NCBI RefSeq assembly: GCF_002154505.1
Contig: NZ_MUBM01000016.1
Location: forward strand, 1 to 64,000
DNA from: Streptomyces carpinensis
GTDB taxonomy: Bacteria > Actinomycetota > Actinomycetes > Streptomycetales > Streptomycetaceae
Direction: 5' to 3'
Length of the DNA stretch: 64,000 nt
Shown here: positions 52,781 to 62,536 of the stretch, in pieces
How positions within the stretch are numbered: the first letter of the stretch is position 1
Layout: every line of letters begins with the position of its first letter
Program-made: the position numbers and the translations under genes
Notes under the pieces: model-generated
What the model was told of the DNA's origin: nothing
What the model saw: only the letters and a program-made list of their open reading frames with translations
Databases searched by the model: none

Positions 52781-53282
52781 ATGTCCGGCGCCGCCGTCAA
52801 CGTAGGCGTTCGAGAGTTCGCCGTCCCGGCCAGGCTGCCGAACCGCGCCACCTTCACCGCACGACGCCGCGGCCGCTCGCGAGATGCGGGACGCCCTGGT
52901 GACCGTGCTGCTCGCCCACTCCGGCGACGAGCCCAGCCTCGGCGCGCCACTGGAGGCCGCCGAGCAGCACCTGCGCCGCGTCGGACGGCTCTACCCCCTC
53001 GTCACCGTCGTGACCGCCGAAGGCGCCCGCCTGTCATGCGAGCAGACCGGGGTCGCCCGCGCGTTCGCCGGTGTGCTCGCCGCAGTCACGACCTTCGCCC
53101 AGCGTGGCGACTGGGGACGCGTCAAGGCCTGCCGTAACCCTCCTTGCCACTTCGGCTTCTTCGACCGCACCCGCAACGGTGGCGCCCTGTACTGCAGCCC
53201 CAGCTGCGGCTCCGCCGTGTCCATGCGCCAGTACCGGGAGCGCAAGCGGCGGCGGGAGTCCGCGGCAACCGACGACAGCTGA
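52781..53282 (+). pseudogene. CGNR zinc-finger regulator, frameshifted
   Basis: From ATG 52884 the frame gives 132 residues: REMRDALVTVLLAHSGDEPS (ABATE-type domain end), then VKACRNPPCHFGFFDRTRNG, YCSPSCGSAVSMRQYRERKR. The last is a CGNR-type zinc finger with CGSA in place of CGNR. The missing N-terminal part (LPNRATFTA) lies upstream in another frame, joined near 52865 by a one-base indel. The internal ATG at 52884 could still give a shortened protein with the zinc finger. Original function: DNA-binding regulator. Confidence 0.7.
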
Positions 53283-53503
53283 CACGCGGCGGCCGCAGAG
53301 TGGTACCCAGCTTGGAGTTGCGTCCTGCGGACCGCCGACCGCACCGCGGTGGCGCATACGGGTCAGCCGCTCTCCGCGCCGTACAGCCGGTCGTCGTCTC
53401 TCCGCGGGCATCCAGCCAGTCGTCGTGCGAGGCTGTCAAGGCCAAGCAGGCCCTCGACCATCGCCAGGGAACGTCCAGGAACACCTACACACAAGGGAAT
53501 TTA

Positions 53504-54508
53504 GTGACCACCATCGCTCCCCGTCGTATCAGCCTGGGCACCTTTCCCACCCCGGTCGAACCACTCCCCCGCCTGGCCGCCGCCGTCGGCCTGCAGCCCG
53601 ATGATCTATGGATCAAACGTGACGACCTGACCGGGCTCGGTGGCGGCGGCAACAAGATCCGCAAGCTCGAATGGACCGTTGGGGCCGCGCTCGCCGAGGG
53701 GGCCGACACCCTGGTGACCACCGGCGCCCCGCAGAGCAACCACGCCCGCCTGACGGCGGCGGCAGCCGCCCGATCGGGCCTGGACGCCGTACTGGTCTTC
53801 CCGGCATTCCCTGGGACGTCACACTCGGGCAACCTGGTGCTGGACGGTCTTATGGGTGCGCACGTCGTCTGGGCAGGCAATGTCGACGCCTCCCACCTGG
53901 CCCGGGAAGCCGCAGCCGTTACCGAGCAGCTTCGGCGTCAAGGCAAGCGGCCGGCCCTCATTCCTTTCGGAGGATCGAGCACGCTCGCGGCCCGCGGATA
54001 CCTCCGCTGTGCGGAGGAGCTCAAGGCTCAGGTTCCCCACCTGCGACACACCGTGGTGGCGCTCGGGTCCGGCGGCACCATGGCCGGTCTCGTGGCAGGG
54101 CTCGGAGCGCATCGCGTTCTCGGGGTGGACACGGGTGCCCTCGCCGAGGTCGCGGCCGCGGTGCGCGAATTCGCCGCCCCGCTCTCGCCGACCTCGGCCA
54201 CGGACCTCACCGCCGACATGCTCAGAATCTGTCACGACCACATCGGCGAGGGGTACGGGGCGTTCACCGATGAGGTGGCTGCCGCCTTGTCTCTGGCGGC
54301 GCGCACGGAAGGTCTCATCCTCGATCCCACCTACACGGGCCGAGCCATGGCGGGGCTCGTCTCCGCAGTCCGCAGTGCGGACATCAAGCCCGGCGAGAAG
54401 ACGGTGTTCATCCACACCGGCGGACTCCCGGGACTCTTCGGTCATCCAGATGCCGTGAGGTTCGCAGAGGAACGAGTCACCGCCCATCAGCGACCCGCCA
54501 GTCCTTGA
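53504..54508 (+). CDS. D-cysteine desulfhydrase/ACC deaminase-family PLP enzyme
   Basis: A 334-residue fold-type II PLP enzyme. Lys51 in GGGGNKIRKLEW is the Schiff-base lysine; TGAPQSNHARLTAAAAARSG is the substrate loop; VALGSGGTMAGL is the PLP phosphate loop, and LDPTYTGRAMAGL follows near the C terminus. This order matches D-cysteine desulfhydrase (DcyD) and ACC-deaminase relatives; Ser/Tyr details that separate the two are not decisive here. GTG 53504 has AAGGG upstream. It may release pyruvate, sulfide and ammonia from D-cysteine. Confidence 0.92.
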   Translation: MTTIAPRRISLGTFPTPVEPLPRLAAAVGLQPDDLWIKRDDLTGLGGGGNKIRKLEWTVGAALAEGADTLVTTGAPQSNHARLTAAAAARSGLDAVLVFPAFPGTSHSGNLVLDGLMGAHVVWAGNVDASHLAREAAAVTEQLRRQGKRPALIPFGGSSTLAARGYLRCAEELKAQVPHLRHTVVALGSGGTMAGLVAGLGAHRVLGVDTGALAEVAAAVREFAAPLSPTSATDLTADMLRICHDHIGEGYGAFTDEVAAALSLAARTEGLILDPTYTGRAMAGLVSAVRSADIKPGEKTVFIHTGGLPGLFGHPDAVRFAEERVTAHQRPASP

Positions 54509-54644
54509 CCGGCGTCGCCGACGCGCAGGGTGCAAGCGCGAGCGACGGCGAGGTCGGAAAAGGGTCACTGGGTTGCTGATTGTGCTCTGTTCGGCGATGG
54601 TGCCTGCGGATGTCCTTGCGGAGCGGGCGCATAGGATCGCCGGC

Positions 54645-55385
54645 ATGGCGGTGCGACCTGTTCAGGTGAACATAAAGGCACTTGACGCCCCGGCGGTCGG
54701 CCGGTTCTGGGCGGAGGCGCTCGGCTGGAGTGCTTACAGCCCCGGCGTGACCACCTACGTGGGACCCGTCGGCGGCCTCGTCTGGCCGGACCCGGTCGCC
54801 GTCTGCGTCGACGTCGTTCCCGTCCCGGAACCCAAGACAACGACGAAGAACCGTGTGCACCTCGATCTCGCCACCACCTCCGGGGCCCATCAGACGGAGT
54901 TGGTCGCGCGCCTTGAGGCTCTCGGTGCGACGCCCGCCCAGGTGGGCCAGAGCCAGGTGCCGTGGACGGTCCTCGCCGACCCGGAGGGCAACGAGTTCTG
55001 CGTGCTGGAGCCTCGGGAGATCTACCGGGACACCGGGCCGATCGCCGCGGTGGTGGTCGACTGTGCGGATCCGCGGGCCATGGCCCGGTTCTGGGGTGAG
55101 GCGATGGACTGGACCCTGCACGGGGTGACCGACGATCACGCGGTGTTGCGCTCCGCCAAGGGTGTAGGCCCGTATCTCGAGTTCCTCCGCACGCCCGGTA
55201 TGAAGACCGTGCCGGACCGCGTCCATCTCGACCTGCTGCCGTACCCCGGTGACGACAAGGTGGCGGAGGTGGCCCGGCTGCGGGCCCTCGGCGCCACAGA
55301 CCTCGACCTCGGCCAGGGCGATGTCCCGTGGACGTGCCTGGCCGACCCGGAGGGCCACGAGTTCTGTGTCCTCTCCCCGTCCTGA
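54645..55385 (+). CDS. Two-domain VOC (glyoxalase-like) protein
   Basis: A 246-residue tandem of two VOC/glyoxalase-like modules (about 5-118 and 128-245). Each ends with the same WTVLADPEGNEFCVL / WTCLADPEGHEFCVL motif and has a RVHLDL strand carrying a metal-ligand His candidate. The duplicated Glyoxalase_6 architecture is common in Streptomyces; substrates are mostly unknown. ATG 54645 is preferred, as the fold begins a few residues later. It is convergent with the CocE-type hydrolase gene, with a strong terminator between. Confidence 0.9.
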   Translation: MAVRPVQVNIKALDAPAVGRFWAEALGWSAYSPGVTTYVGPVGGLVWPDPVAVCVDVVPVPEPKTTTKNRVHLDLATTSGAHQTELVARLEALGATPAQVGQSQVPWTVLADPEGNEFCVLEPREIYRDTGPIAAVVVDCADPRAMARFWGEAMDWTLHGVTDDHAVLRSAKGVGPYLEFLRTPGMKTVPDRVHLDLLPYPGDDKVAEVARLRALGATDLDLGQGDVPWTCLADPEGHEFCVLSPS

Positions 55386-55466
55386 CGCAAAGCCTGACGA
55401 CACCCAGCACGGTGAGAGGTTCCCGTCATGAACTTGATCACCGTCGCCACGCGACACACCACGCCA

Positions 55467-55494
55467 CCCGGCACCCGCACAGGCGGGTGCCGGG
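55467..55494. terminator. Bidirectional terminator
   Basis: Perfect 12-bp stem CCCGGCACCCGC / GCGGGTGCCGGG with a 4-base loop, between the convergent VOC and CocE-type genes and 12 bases from the latter's stop. Confidence 0.8.
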
Positions 55495-55505
55495 CAGCCG
55501 CTGGG

Positions 55506-57332
55506 TCATCCGTTCTTCGAGATGCCCAGCCGGAAGGCGGGGGTGCCGACGTTGTTCAGTGTGGTGGTGTTCGCTCTCACGTACGTGTCCAGGTACGGCG
55601 AGCGGTCACCTTGGGTCGGCGAGTCGAACCGCGGGTCCTGCACGTCCAGGGCGAGCCGCGCGTCGGAGACCGTGATCGTCTCGCCCGAGGGAACGCTCCG
55701 CCAGCCGTTCGAGGTGATGGTTCCGATCTGGACCCCCAGCCGGTGCCCTTGCTCGAAGGTCCAGTCCGTCGCCTTCAGGGCGAAGGAGGTTGATCCGCTG
55801 CTTTCCAGCAGTGCGACGTTCTCGTCGAACATCGTCGCCTTGCCGTCCGGAGCGACGTCCCACAGCCGTGCCCAGACGTTGCCCTGGCCCCCGGTCTTCA
55901 GCGTGATCTCCGGGCTGCCCGTGATCCGCACCTGCTCAGCGGCGGCCGTGGACCAGGTCCAGTAACTGTTGGCGGGTGTGTCGGCGCTGAGCGCACTCGT
56001 CTGGTCGGTCGTCAGCGAGCCGATCTCCGGTGCGTACTCGATGTCCCGGCCCTGGGACTGCGGCGCCGTCATCGACAGGGCGGCCTTCTGCGCCTTGCCG
56101 CCGTCGTCGACGTACTGCCCGGGCGACAGCCGCACCTTGTACGAGTCGTCGGTCACCGGCCAGGTCGGCTGGGCGCGCCAGTGGCCGAGGCTGTCCTCGA
56201 CGGAGAACGCCGGGTCGGTCACCGACGGTTCGATGCCGCGGAGGTACTGGTCGTAGAACCGCATCACCTCGTCGAACCAGCCCGCCCGACCCATCTTGAG
56301 CCGGCCCGCGGCATTGGTCTCGTTACCGCGCACGTGTTCCCACTGACCGATCCACCCGCGTTCCGGACCCTGGTGGTTGGCCAGGTACTTCTGCATCTCC
56401 TCGGGCTTGGTGTTGTCCTCGATGAATCCCGACGTGACGAACAGCGGCGTCTGGGATCCGGCGGCGCGGGAGGCGAAATCGCGGGCACGCCAGAACGGCG
56501 ACTTCGGGTCGGGATTCTGGGTGTTGGTGAGGTTGTCACTCTCGCACTGAGGGTGGTTCTTCTCGTACCCCGCGTTCGCCTTGTAGTGGTCGCTGTCGTC
56601 GGCCAGCGGCGTCATCGTCGCGATCGAATAGTAACTCCGCGGCGTGCTGGTCACGTTGGAACGCGGCACCCCGTTGCTGTACAGGTAGTTGTACCTGTTC
56701 CAGGTCGGTTCTTGGGAAACGATCGCCCGCAGCGGCTTGAGCTTGAGGGTGTTGGCCGCCAGCCCGGTGTTGGCGTCGTACGACTTGCCGTACATGCCGA
56801 CCTTGCCGGTCGACCACGGCCGGCTCGCTGCCCACTCGACAGCCGCCTTGATGTCGGCCTGCTCCCCCGGGCCGAGGAAGTCCAGGCACCCGGTGCTGCC
56901 GCCGAAGCCGCGCAGGTCGACCATCACGAAGGTGTATCCGCGCTCCATGAGCCGCGCGCCGTCGACGAAATCCTGGAAGCGCGCCGACGGCCCGACCCGG
57001 TCCCACCCCGCGGGAGCAGTCTCCCCCGCGTGGGAGAAGTACGGGCCCACCGACAGGATCACCGGTGTCTTCGCATCCGCCGGCAGGTCTGCCGGGCGCA
57101 GCACGTCGGCGTGCAGCTCGACTCCGCTGCCGTCCGAGGACGGGAAGTACGCCTGCGTCCACGCGGCCCCCTCGGGGACCCGTGGATTCTCCTCATGGGT
57201 GATCGGTGCGTCGGTTGCCGCGGGCGCCGGAGCGACCTGTGCCGCCGCGGGCGAACCGCCCGCGGTGAGGCTGGTGATGATGGCCAGGGCACCGGCCGCG
57301 GCGGGCGACACCACCCTCCTTCGAAGGTTCAT
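55506..57332 (-). CDS. Secreted CocE/NonD (Xaa-Pro dipeptidyl-peptidase-like) hydrolase
   Basis: A 608-residue secreted hydrolase. A signal peptide ends at about residue 31 (GGSPAAAQV). The alpha/beta-hydrolase domain (about 55-370) has MVDLRGFGGSTGCLDFLGPG, the nucleophile elbow GMYGKSYDANTG and VTSGFIEDNTKP. The C-terminal jelly-roll (about 390-608, PEITLKTGGQGNVWARLWDV) is typical of CocE and X-Pro dipeptidyl peptidases. Likely an extracellular X-prolyl peptidase or esterase. It lies just downstream of the sedolisin gene in the same direction but is separated from it by a terminator, so it probably has its own promoter. ATG 57332 lacks a strong ribosome binding site (GGAGG about 7 bases upstream is present in reverse). 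Confidence 0.92.
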   Translation of the reverse strand: MNLRRRVVSPAAAGALAIITSLTAGGSPAAAQVAPAPAATDAPITHEENPRVPEGAAWTQAYFPSSDGSGVELHADVLRPADLPADAKTPVILSVGPYFSHAGETAPAGWDRVGPSARFQDFVDGARLMERGYTFVMVDLRGFGGSTGCLDFLGPGEQADIKAAVEWAASRPWSTGKVGMYGKSYDANTGLAANTLKLKPLRAIVSQEPTWNRYNYLYSNGVPRSNVTSTPRSYYSIATMTPLADDSDHYKANAGYEKNHPQCESDNLTNTQNPDPKSPFWRARDFASRAAGSQTPLFVTSGFIEDNTKPEEMQKYLANHQGPERGWIGQWEHVRGNETNAAGRLKMGRAGWFDEVMRFYDQYLRGIEPSVTDPAFSVEDSLGHWRAQPTWPVTDDSYKVRLSPGQYVDDGGKAQKAALSMTAPQSQGRDIEYAPEIGSLTTDQTSALSADTPANSYWTWSTAAAEQVRITGSPEITLKTGGQGNVWARLWDVAPDGKATMFDENVALLESSGSTSFALKATDWTFEQGHRLGVQIGTITSNGWRSVPSGETITVSDARLALDVQDPRFDSPTQGDRSPYLDTYVRANTTTLNNVGTPAFRLGISKNG

Positions 57333-57471
57333 CCATCCTCCACCTAACTCCGGACGACGTCGTCTGGTCGGCCATGAAGACTATCGATCTCTTCTAAACA
57401 TGTACATGACATACACTACATCGCGGTAAATCCGCCGAACCGCACGAGCGGGGCCACCCGCCGGGTGCGGC

Positions 57472-57505
57472 GCACGGGCCGGTCTCCCGGGGGACCGGCC
57501 CGTGC
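57472..57505 (-). terminator. Terminator after the sedolisin gene
   Basis: Perfect 13-bp stem GCACGGGCCGGTC / GACCGGCCCGTGC with an 8-base loop, 18 bases after the stop of the reverse-strand sedolisin gene. Confidence 0.75.
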
Positions 57506-57523
57506 TGTTTCAGAGGGACAGGG

Positions 57524-60500
57524 TCACGAGCTCTTCTTCAGCGTGAAGTCGCCCGTCGTCGTCCCTCCCTTCTTGAGCTTCACCGTGGTGGTCACCGGCT
57601 TGTAGCCGTCCTTGGACACGATCACGGTGACCGGGTTGAGGCGGGTGTCGAGCCACAGGGCGTAGGTGCCGTCCTTGGCCGTCCGCAGGGTGTAGCTCGT
57701 CGTCGCGGCGTTGATCTGGACGGTCGCTCCGGCCAGTGGAGCGGTGCCGCCCTTGCCGTCCTCGCCGAGCACGGTGCCGGCGTACTTGCCCCAGTCCTTC
57801 GGCGGGTTGACGTGCATCTTCACGTCGACGCTGCCGCCGGAGTACGGGGTGTCGGTCTGGACGGTCAGTGCCGCGGTGTAGTCGCCGGGCTGGGTGACCT
57901 CGTCGACCGTGGCGTCCAGGCTGACGGTGATCGTGGTGCTCTGTCCGGGCTGGAGCGTCACCTTCTGCTCGGAGGTGGACAGCCAGGTGACGTCCGAGGA
58001 ACCGCTCTGGTCATAGCCGGGCAGCACCTCGACGGTGGCCACCGGCGGCGTCAGGCTGCCGCCGGGGTTGCCGCCGACCTTGTAGAAGCCGGGGGCGCTG
58101 CCGCTGCGGTAGACGGAGTTGTTGGCGTTGGGCAGGGCGGTCCAGTCGCCGGTGCCCGGGTCGAAGGCGAAGCCCTGGTTGGTGATGGCGGAGCTGTTGT
58201 TGGTGACACCGGACGAGACCAGCAGCAGGCCGTTGGCCGCGGTGTACGCCGAGCCCCAGAGGTCGACGGGCAGGTCGGCCACGGCCGACCACTCGTCGGC
58301 TGCCGGGTCGTAGACGTAGGCGTGCTTCACCGAGCCCGAGGCGTTGCTGCCGCCGGCGCAGTAGAGCTTGCCGTCGATGCCTCCACAGGCCTCCCAGGAG
58401 ATCGACTCCGGGTAGGAGGCGATCTGCGACCAGCTGTCGGACGCGGGGTCGTAGACGGTGACGTCCGTGGTCCCGCAGGCGCTGGCGGTGCAGCCGCCGA
58501 CGACGTACAGCTTGCCGCCGAGCACCGCGCTGCCCGAACCGGCGTACGGCTTGGGCGAGGAGGCCTTGGTGGACCAGCTGTTCGAGGCCGGGTCGTAGAC
58601 CTCCAGCTTGGCGTCCGGGTTGCCGCTGGCGCCCCAGCCGCCGACGGCGTACAGCTTGCCGCCGATGAAGCCATGGGCCGGGTTGCCCTCACGCGTGTCG
58701 GCCGCGGAGGCCAGCTTGGACCAGGTGCCGCTGTCGGGGTCGTAGGCGTACAGCGCGTTGGTGTCCCCGCTGCCGGTGTAGCCGAACGCGGAGTAGACCT
58801 TGCCGCCGTCGACGGCGACCGCGTTGTCCTGCAGCGTCGTCGGCAGGTTCGCCACCGGCTCCCAGGCGTCGCCGGCCGCGTTGGCCACGGCCGCGGGCTC
58901 CTTCTTGCCGCCGTCCTTCTTGGCCACGGAGAGCGGGGAGTAGTCGCCCTTCACCAGGTTGAGCGGGGCGCCGCCCTTGGACTGCATCGTGAAGCCACCC
59001 GGCTGCTCACCCAGGGTGAGGCTGGCGGGCGCCCCGCCGGTGTTCTTCACCGTCAGGTCCTGGGTGGTCTTCGTGCCCCACCCGACCGTCTTGTCGACCG
59101 AGCCGGGGGTGAACGCCAGCTTGCCGGCCTTCAGGCTGAAGGTCGCCTTGGTGGTGCTGTCCGCCGCCACGTCCACCGTCTTGTCCTGGTCGCCGTACTT
59201 CGCCTTGGAGGCGGTGTAGGTGTGGCTGCCCGTCTTGGTGGTGAACATCCAGTAGAAGCCGCCGCCGAGCGCCGGGTCGTCCGGGGTGGCGGTCGTGGTG
59301 GCCTTGTCCTGCGCGGCGTCGGCGTTGACGACGGTGGCGCCGACGACACCCTCGCCGGTGTTGGCGTCGGTCACGGTACCGGCGACGAGCCCACCGCTGA
59401 CGGGCTCGTAGGTCCGCTTGCCGACGAACACGTTGTCGAGCTCCCACCAGTAGCCCCACGTGGCCGTGAAGTGGAACCGCAGCTGCACGTCGGACTTCCC
59501 GGCGTAGGCCGTCAGCGGAACCTCGACGTGGGCCGGGCCGGTGAGCGTGGTGGTGCGGTTCCAGACGTTCGTCCAGGTGGCACCGCCGTCGGTGGTGACG
59601 TCGATGTTGCCCGCCTGGCCGCTGTAGCTCTTGTAGTCGGTGTCGAACGAGAGCTGGGGGCTGGTGTTGCCGCTCAGGTCGAACACGGGGCTGATCAGCG
59701 AGCTGTCCTGCTTCTTGCCGCTGCCGTAGTGGTCACTGTCGGCCATGGCGAAGCCGCCGGAGCCACCCGTCTTGTTACCCCGCTTGCCGGAGTCGTCGAA
59801 GGCCCAGCCGCCGGTGGTGCCGTCGGCGTTGACGACGGACCAGCCCTCGGGGGCGCCGGCGGTCGAGTCGAAGGGCTCGGTCGGGCCGGCCAGCTTGACC
59901 TCGTAACCGGCGGCCGTGGCCGCCTGGGCGTCCACCTCGGCCGATACGTTCACGGTCTGTGCCGCATCGCCCACGGTCACCTGCTTGGTGACGGCCTTGT
60001 AGCCGGGGTACACGGCGGTGAAGTGCAGGGTGTAGTCCGCACCCTCAGGCAGGTCGACGCTGTAGTCGCCGCTGTAGGGGTCGGTGAAGACCGGGGCACC
60101 GGGCATGCCGTCGACGGAGACCTTCGCGTAGAGCGGCCAGCCGTGGCCGGAGCCGTCGGTCATCTTGCCCTTGACGGTCTGACGGGGCACTGCGGCGAGC
60201 GCGAAGTCGGCCTTGACGGTGCCGTCCTCGACGACGGTGACCGCGTTGGTCGTCTGGGACTTGTATCCGTAGGCGGACGCGGTCACGTCGTAGGTTCCGG
60301 GCGGCACGGTCAGGCTGTAGTGGCCCTGGGCGTCGGTGGTCGCCCGGTAGTCACCGGCCGTGATGGAGGCGCCGGCCAGTGCCTTCCCGGAGGTGTCGGT
60401 CACGCTGCCGGAGACCTCACCGTGCGGGCCGCTGCGGAAGGCAGCGGTGCCGTTGGGCGTTCCCAGGCCGGTCGGCCCGTCGTAGCCGGGTCCGGCGTTG

Positions 60501-61720
60501 CACAGGTAGGCCGGGGTGCAACTGCCGTTGGTGCCCTGTGTCACGTCATTGAGCGCGGACGGGTTCGCGTACGGGTACGCGTTCGGGTAGCTGCCCGCGG
60601 CGGGGGTGCCGGCGACGGCGTACACGCCAGCGATGATCGGCGACGAGGCGCTGGTGCCGCCGTACACGGCCCAGCCGGAGCCGCCGTAGGTCTGGTACAC
60701 CGAGACGCCGGTGACCGGATCGGCGACCGCGGCGACGTCGGCGACGGACCGCATGTCGCAGCCGGTGTCGGTCTGGAAGGCCGGCTTGGGCTCGTACAGC
60801 GAGCAGCCCGAGCCCGGGCCGCCGTAACTGTTGTGCCACACCGACTCCGACCAGCCGCGGCTGGTGGTGGTGTCCCGCTTCAGGGCGGTGCCGCCGACCG
60901 AGGTCACATACTGCGAGGCGGCCGGGTAGGACACGCCGTAGTCGTCGTCGCCCGAGGAGGCGACCATCGCCACGCCCGGGTGGTTGTAGTGGGCGTCGAA
61001 ATCCGTGGTCTCGGACGGGTCCTCACCACTGCCCGGCGAGGAGTCGTAGCCGGTGCCGTAGGAGTTGGACACGTACTTGGCACCCTGCGCGACGGCCTGG
61101 TCGACCGCCGCACCCATGTCCGCGAAGCTGGCGCTGTCGGCCTCGACCAGCAGGATGTTGGCGTTGGGCGCCGCCGCGGAGACCATGTCGAGGTCGAGCG
61201 AGATCTCGCCCGCCCAACCGGTGTTCGGGGAGGGGTAGTTGGTGCCACCGCGCTGGTCGATCTTCTTGAAGCAGCCGTTGTCGGTGGTGCAGGCGGGCAG
61301 ACCGAACTGCTGGCGGTAGACGGCCAGGTCGGCCTCGGCGGTCGGGTCGTCGTAGGCGTCGACGATGGCGATCGTCTGGCCCGCGCCGCCGTTCGCCGGC
61401 AGGTTGTATGCACTCTGCAGGTCAGACGCGCCGAAGCCGTTCGGGGTATCGGCCGCCGGCTGCACGCCCTTGATGCCCTTGATGTCGGTGCGGCGCAGCG
61501 CCAAGCATCTGACCTCGCCCTTCTTGGGCGTGCTGCAGACCTGCTCCGTCCCGGGATGCGTCGCGGTGGTGGCGGCGCGCGAAACGGTTGCCGCAGCGCC
61601 GGTGGAGGCCGTGGCGGCGGGTAAGCCCACCACCATGGCGGCGACGGCGGCTGCGGTTAAAGCGGCCAGGCGCGCGGAGGTTTTCCGCGCGCCTGGTCTG
61701 ATGTGCCTCGAAGTGCGCAT
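57524..61720 (-). CDS. Secreted S53 (sedolisin) peptidase with CarboxypepD_reg and kelch domains
   Basis: A 1398-residue exoprotein. Signal peptide about 1-38. The S53 catalytic domain (about 95-430) has TIAIVDAYDD, Glu/Asp in WAGEISLDLDMV, Asp in SSGDDDYGV and the nucleophile in GGTSASSPIIAGVY. There follow two CarboxypepD_reg-like modules (about 440-610), a MAM/immune-inhibitor-like beta domain (WKS-type region about 625-770), another CarboxypepD_reg, then about five kelch repeats (GGKLYAVGGWG, GGKLYVVGGC, DGKLYCAGG, about 970-1210) and a final CarboxypepD_reg-like domain. No propeptide of usual length. GGGAG precedes ATG 61720. The kelch propeller likely binds substrate or surface. Confidence 0.93.
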   Translation of the reverse strand: MRTSRHIRPGARKTSARLAALTAAAVAAMVVGLPAATASTGAAATVSRAATTATHPGTEQVCSTPKKGEVRCLALRRTDIKGIKGVQPAADTPNGFGASDLQSAYNLPANGGAGQTIAIVDAYDDPTAEADLAVYRQQFGLPACTTDNGCFKKIDQRGGTNYPSPNTGWAGEISLDLDMVSAAAPNANILLVEADSASFADMGAAVDQAVAQGAKYVSNSYGTGYDSSPGSGEDPSETTDFDAHYNHPGVAMVASSGDDDYGVSYPAASQYVTSVGGTALKRDTTTSRGWSESVWHNSYGGPGSGCSLYEPKPAFQTDTGCDMRSVADVAAVADPVTGVSVYQTYGGSGWAVYGGTSASSPIIAGVYAVAGTPAAGSYPNAYPYANPSALNDVTQGTNGSCTPAYLCNAGPGYDGPTGLGTPNGTAAFRSGPHGEVSGSVTDTSGKALAGASITAGDYRATTDAQGHYSLTVPPGTYDVTASAYGYKSQTTNAVTVVEDGTVKADFALAAVPRQTVKGKMTDGSGHGWPLYAKVSVDGMPGAPVFTDPYSGDYSVDLPEGADYTLHFTAVYPGYKAVTKQVTVGDAAQTVNVSAEVDAQAATAAGYEVKLAGPTEPFDSTAGAPEGWSVVNADGTTGGWAFDDSGKRGNKTGGSGGFAMADSDHYGSGKKQDSSLISPVFDLSGNTSPQLSFDTDYKSYSGQAGNIDVTTDGGATWTNVWNRTTTLTGPAHVEVPLTAYAGKSDVQLRFHFTATWGYWWELDNVFVGKRTYEPVSGGLVAGTVTDANTGEGVVGATVVNADAAQDKATTTATPDDPALGGGFYWMFTTKTGSHTYTASKAKYGDQDKTVDVAADSTTKATFSLKAGKLAFTPGSVDKTVGWGTKTTQDLTVKNTGGAPASLTLGEQPGGFTMQSKGGAPLNLVKGDYSPLSVAKKDGGKKEPAAVANAAGDAWEPVANLPTTLQDNAVAVDGGKVYSAFGYTGSGDTNALYAYDPDSGTWSKLASAADTREGNPAHGFIGGKLYAVGGWGASGNPDAKLEVYDPASNSWSTKASSPKPYAGSGSAVLGGKLYVVGGCTASACGTTDVTVYDPASDSWSQIASYPESISWEACGGIDGKLYCAGGSNASGSVKHAYVYDPAADEWSAVADLPVDLWGSAYTAANGLLLVSSGVTNNSSAITNQGFAFDPGTGDWTALPNANNSVYRSGSAPGFYKVGGNPGGSLTPPVATVEVLPGYDQSGSSDVTWLSTSEQKVTLQPGQSTTITVSLDATVDEVTQPGDYTAALTVQTDTPYSGGSVDVKMHVNPPKDWGKYAGTVLGEDGKGGTAPLAGATVQINAATTSYTLRTAKDGTYALWLDTRLNPVTVIVSKDGYKPVTTTVKLKKGGTTTGDFTLKKSS

Positions 61721-62536
61721 TGTTTGACTCCCATGCTGTTGAGCTGGGGCCGACCTGCGCTGGTTCAAGGTCGACTGCGGACGGAGTTTGTCCGCTGAGA
61801 TAACAAACGCCTATCATCATGCTCCCGACAAGGAGGGATGGATGGCGGAAACATGACATGTCATGAACCCGCCATACTGCGGATGATCCACAGCAGCCAC
61901 CAGCCCGGGTCGGTCCGACAGCCCTCGCGCACGTTGTGCACAAACGGACTCCGTCCAAGGCGGACGGCCAGCTCCGTTGGCTCCCCTGCCGATACGCCGC
62001 AACACCCTGGAATCGTTCAGGCCATAGACGTCAGCGGCCCGCCCCCGCGCGATCAACTTCATGCAGGCAGTCCGTCCTGACGGCATACCAGCCGACAACA
62101 GGGCGAACGGTGCATTAGCACGGATGTGACGCCCGTCGGTCACCGACAGGCGGGGCAAGACGCATCTGCTCCCCTTCAGGGACAAAGTGCCCGGGCGGTT
62201 ACGACCTGGTCCGCGAGTGATGGCGACCCGCAACGGGGTGCGGCCGCATGCGGTTGGTCGGGCATGCGCGACAACCCGGTGCAGCGGGAGGAGCTGGTGT
62301 CCGGCGCGGAGCCGGTGGCCACCTGCCGCCTCCCCGGCGACCGACGTCAGGACCACGCGAGAGCGGACCGCCCCCGGCGCCGATCACCGCGACAGTCCGA
62401 AGAGGGGGCTGCCGTCGATCGACCTGACCGCCGCGCCGGAAGGCCACCGCCCATGGAGGACGAAGTACGCAGGACACACGAGACGCGGAGATCGCGCGAG
62501 TGTGAAAAGGAAGCACGCACAGAACGGAGCACGATC
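61721..62536. other. Long intergenic region upstream of the sedolisin gene
   Basis: About 815 bases. It contains the sedolisin promoter area (less GC-rich at 61795-61820) and the palindrome at 61852-61865. The rest shows frames without motifs. No gene supported until 62537. Confidence 0.4.
61852..61865. promoter_or_regulatory. Perfect 14-bp palindrome upstream of the sedolisin gene
   Basis: CATGACATGTCATG, about 130 bases upstream of the sedolisin start. Length and symmetry fit a dimeric regulator's operator. No binding protein can be named. Confidence 0.45.

Noticed and set aside
57812-61624. A 1270-codon open frame on the forward strand, opposite the sedolisin gene
   Set aside because: It is the antisense shadow of a clear secreted peptidase: Gly/Val/Arg-rich without motifs, caused by GC bias at third positions.
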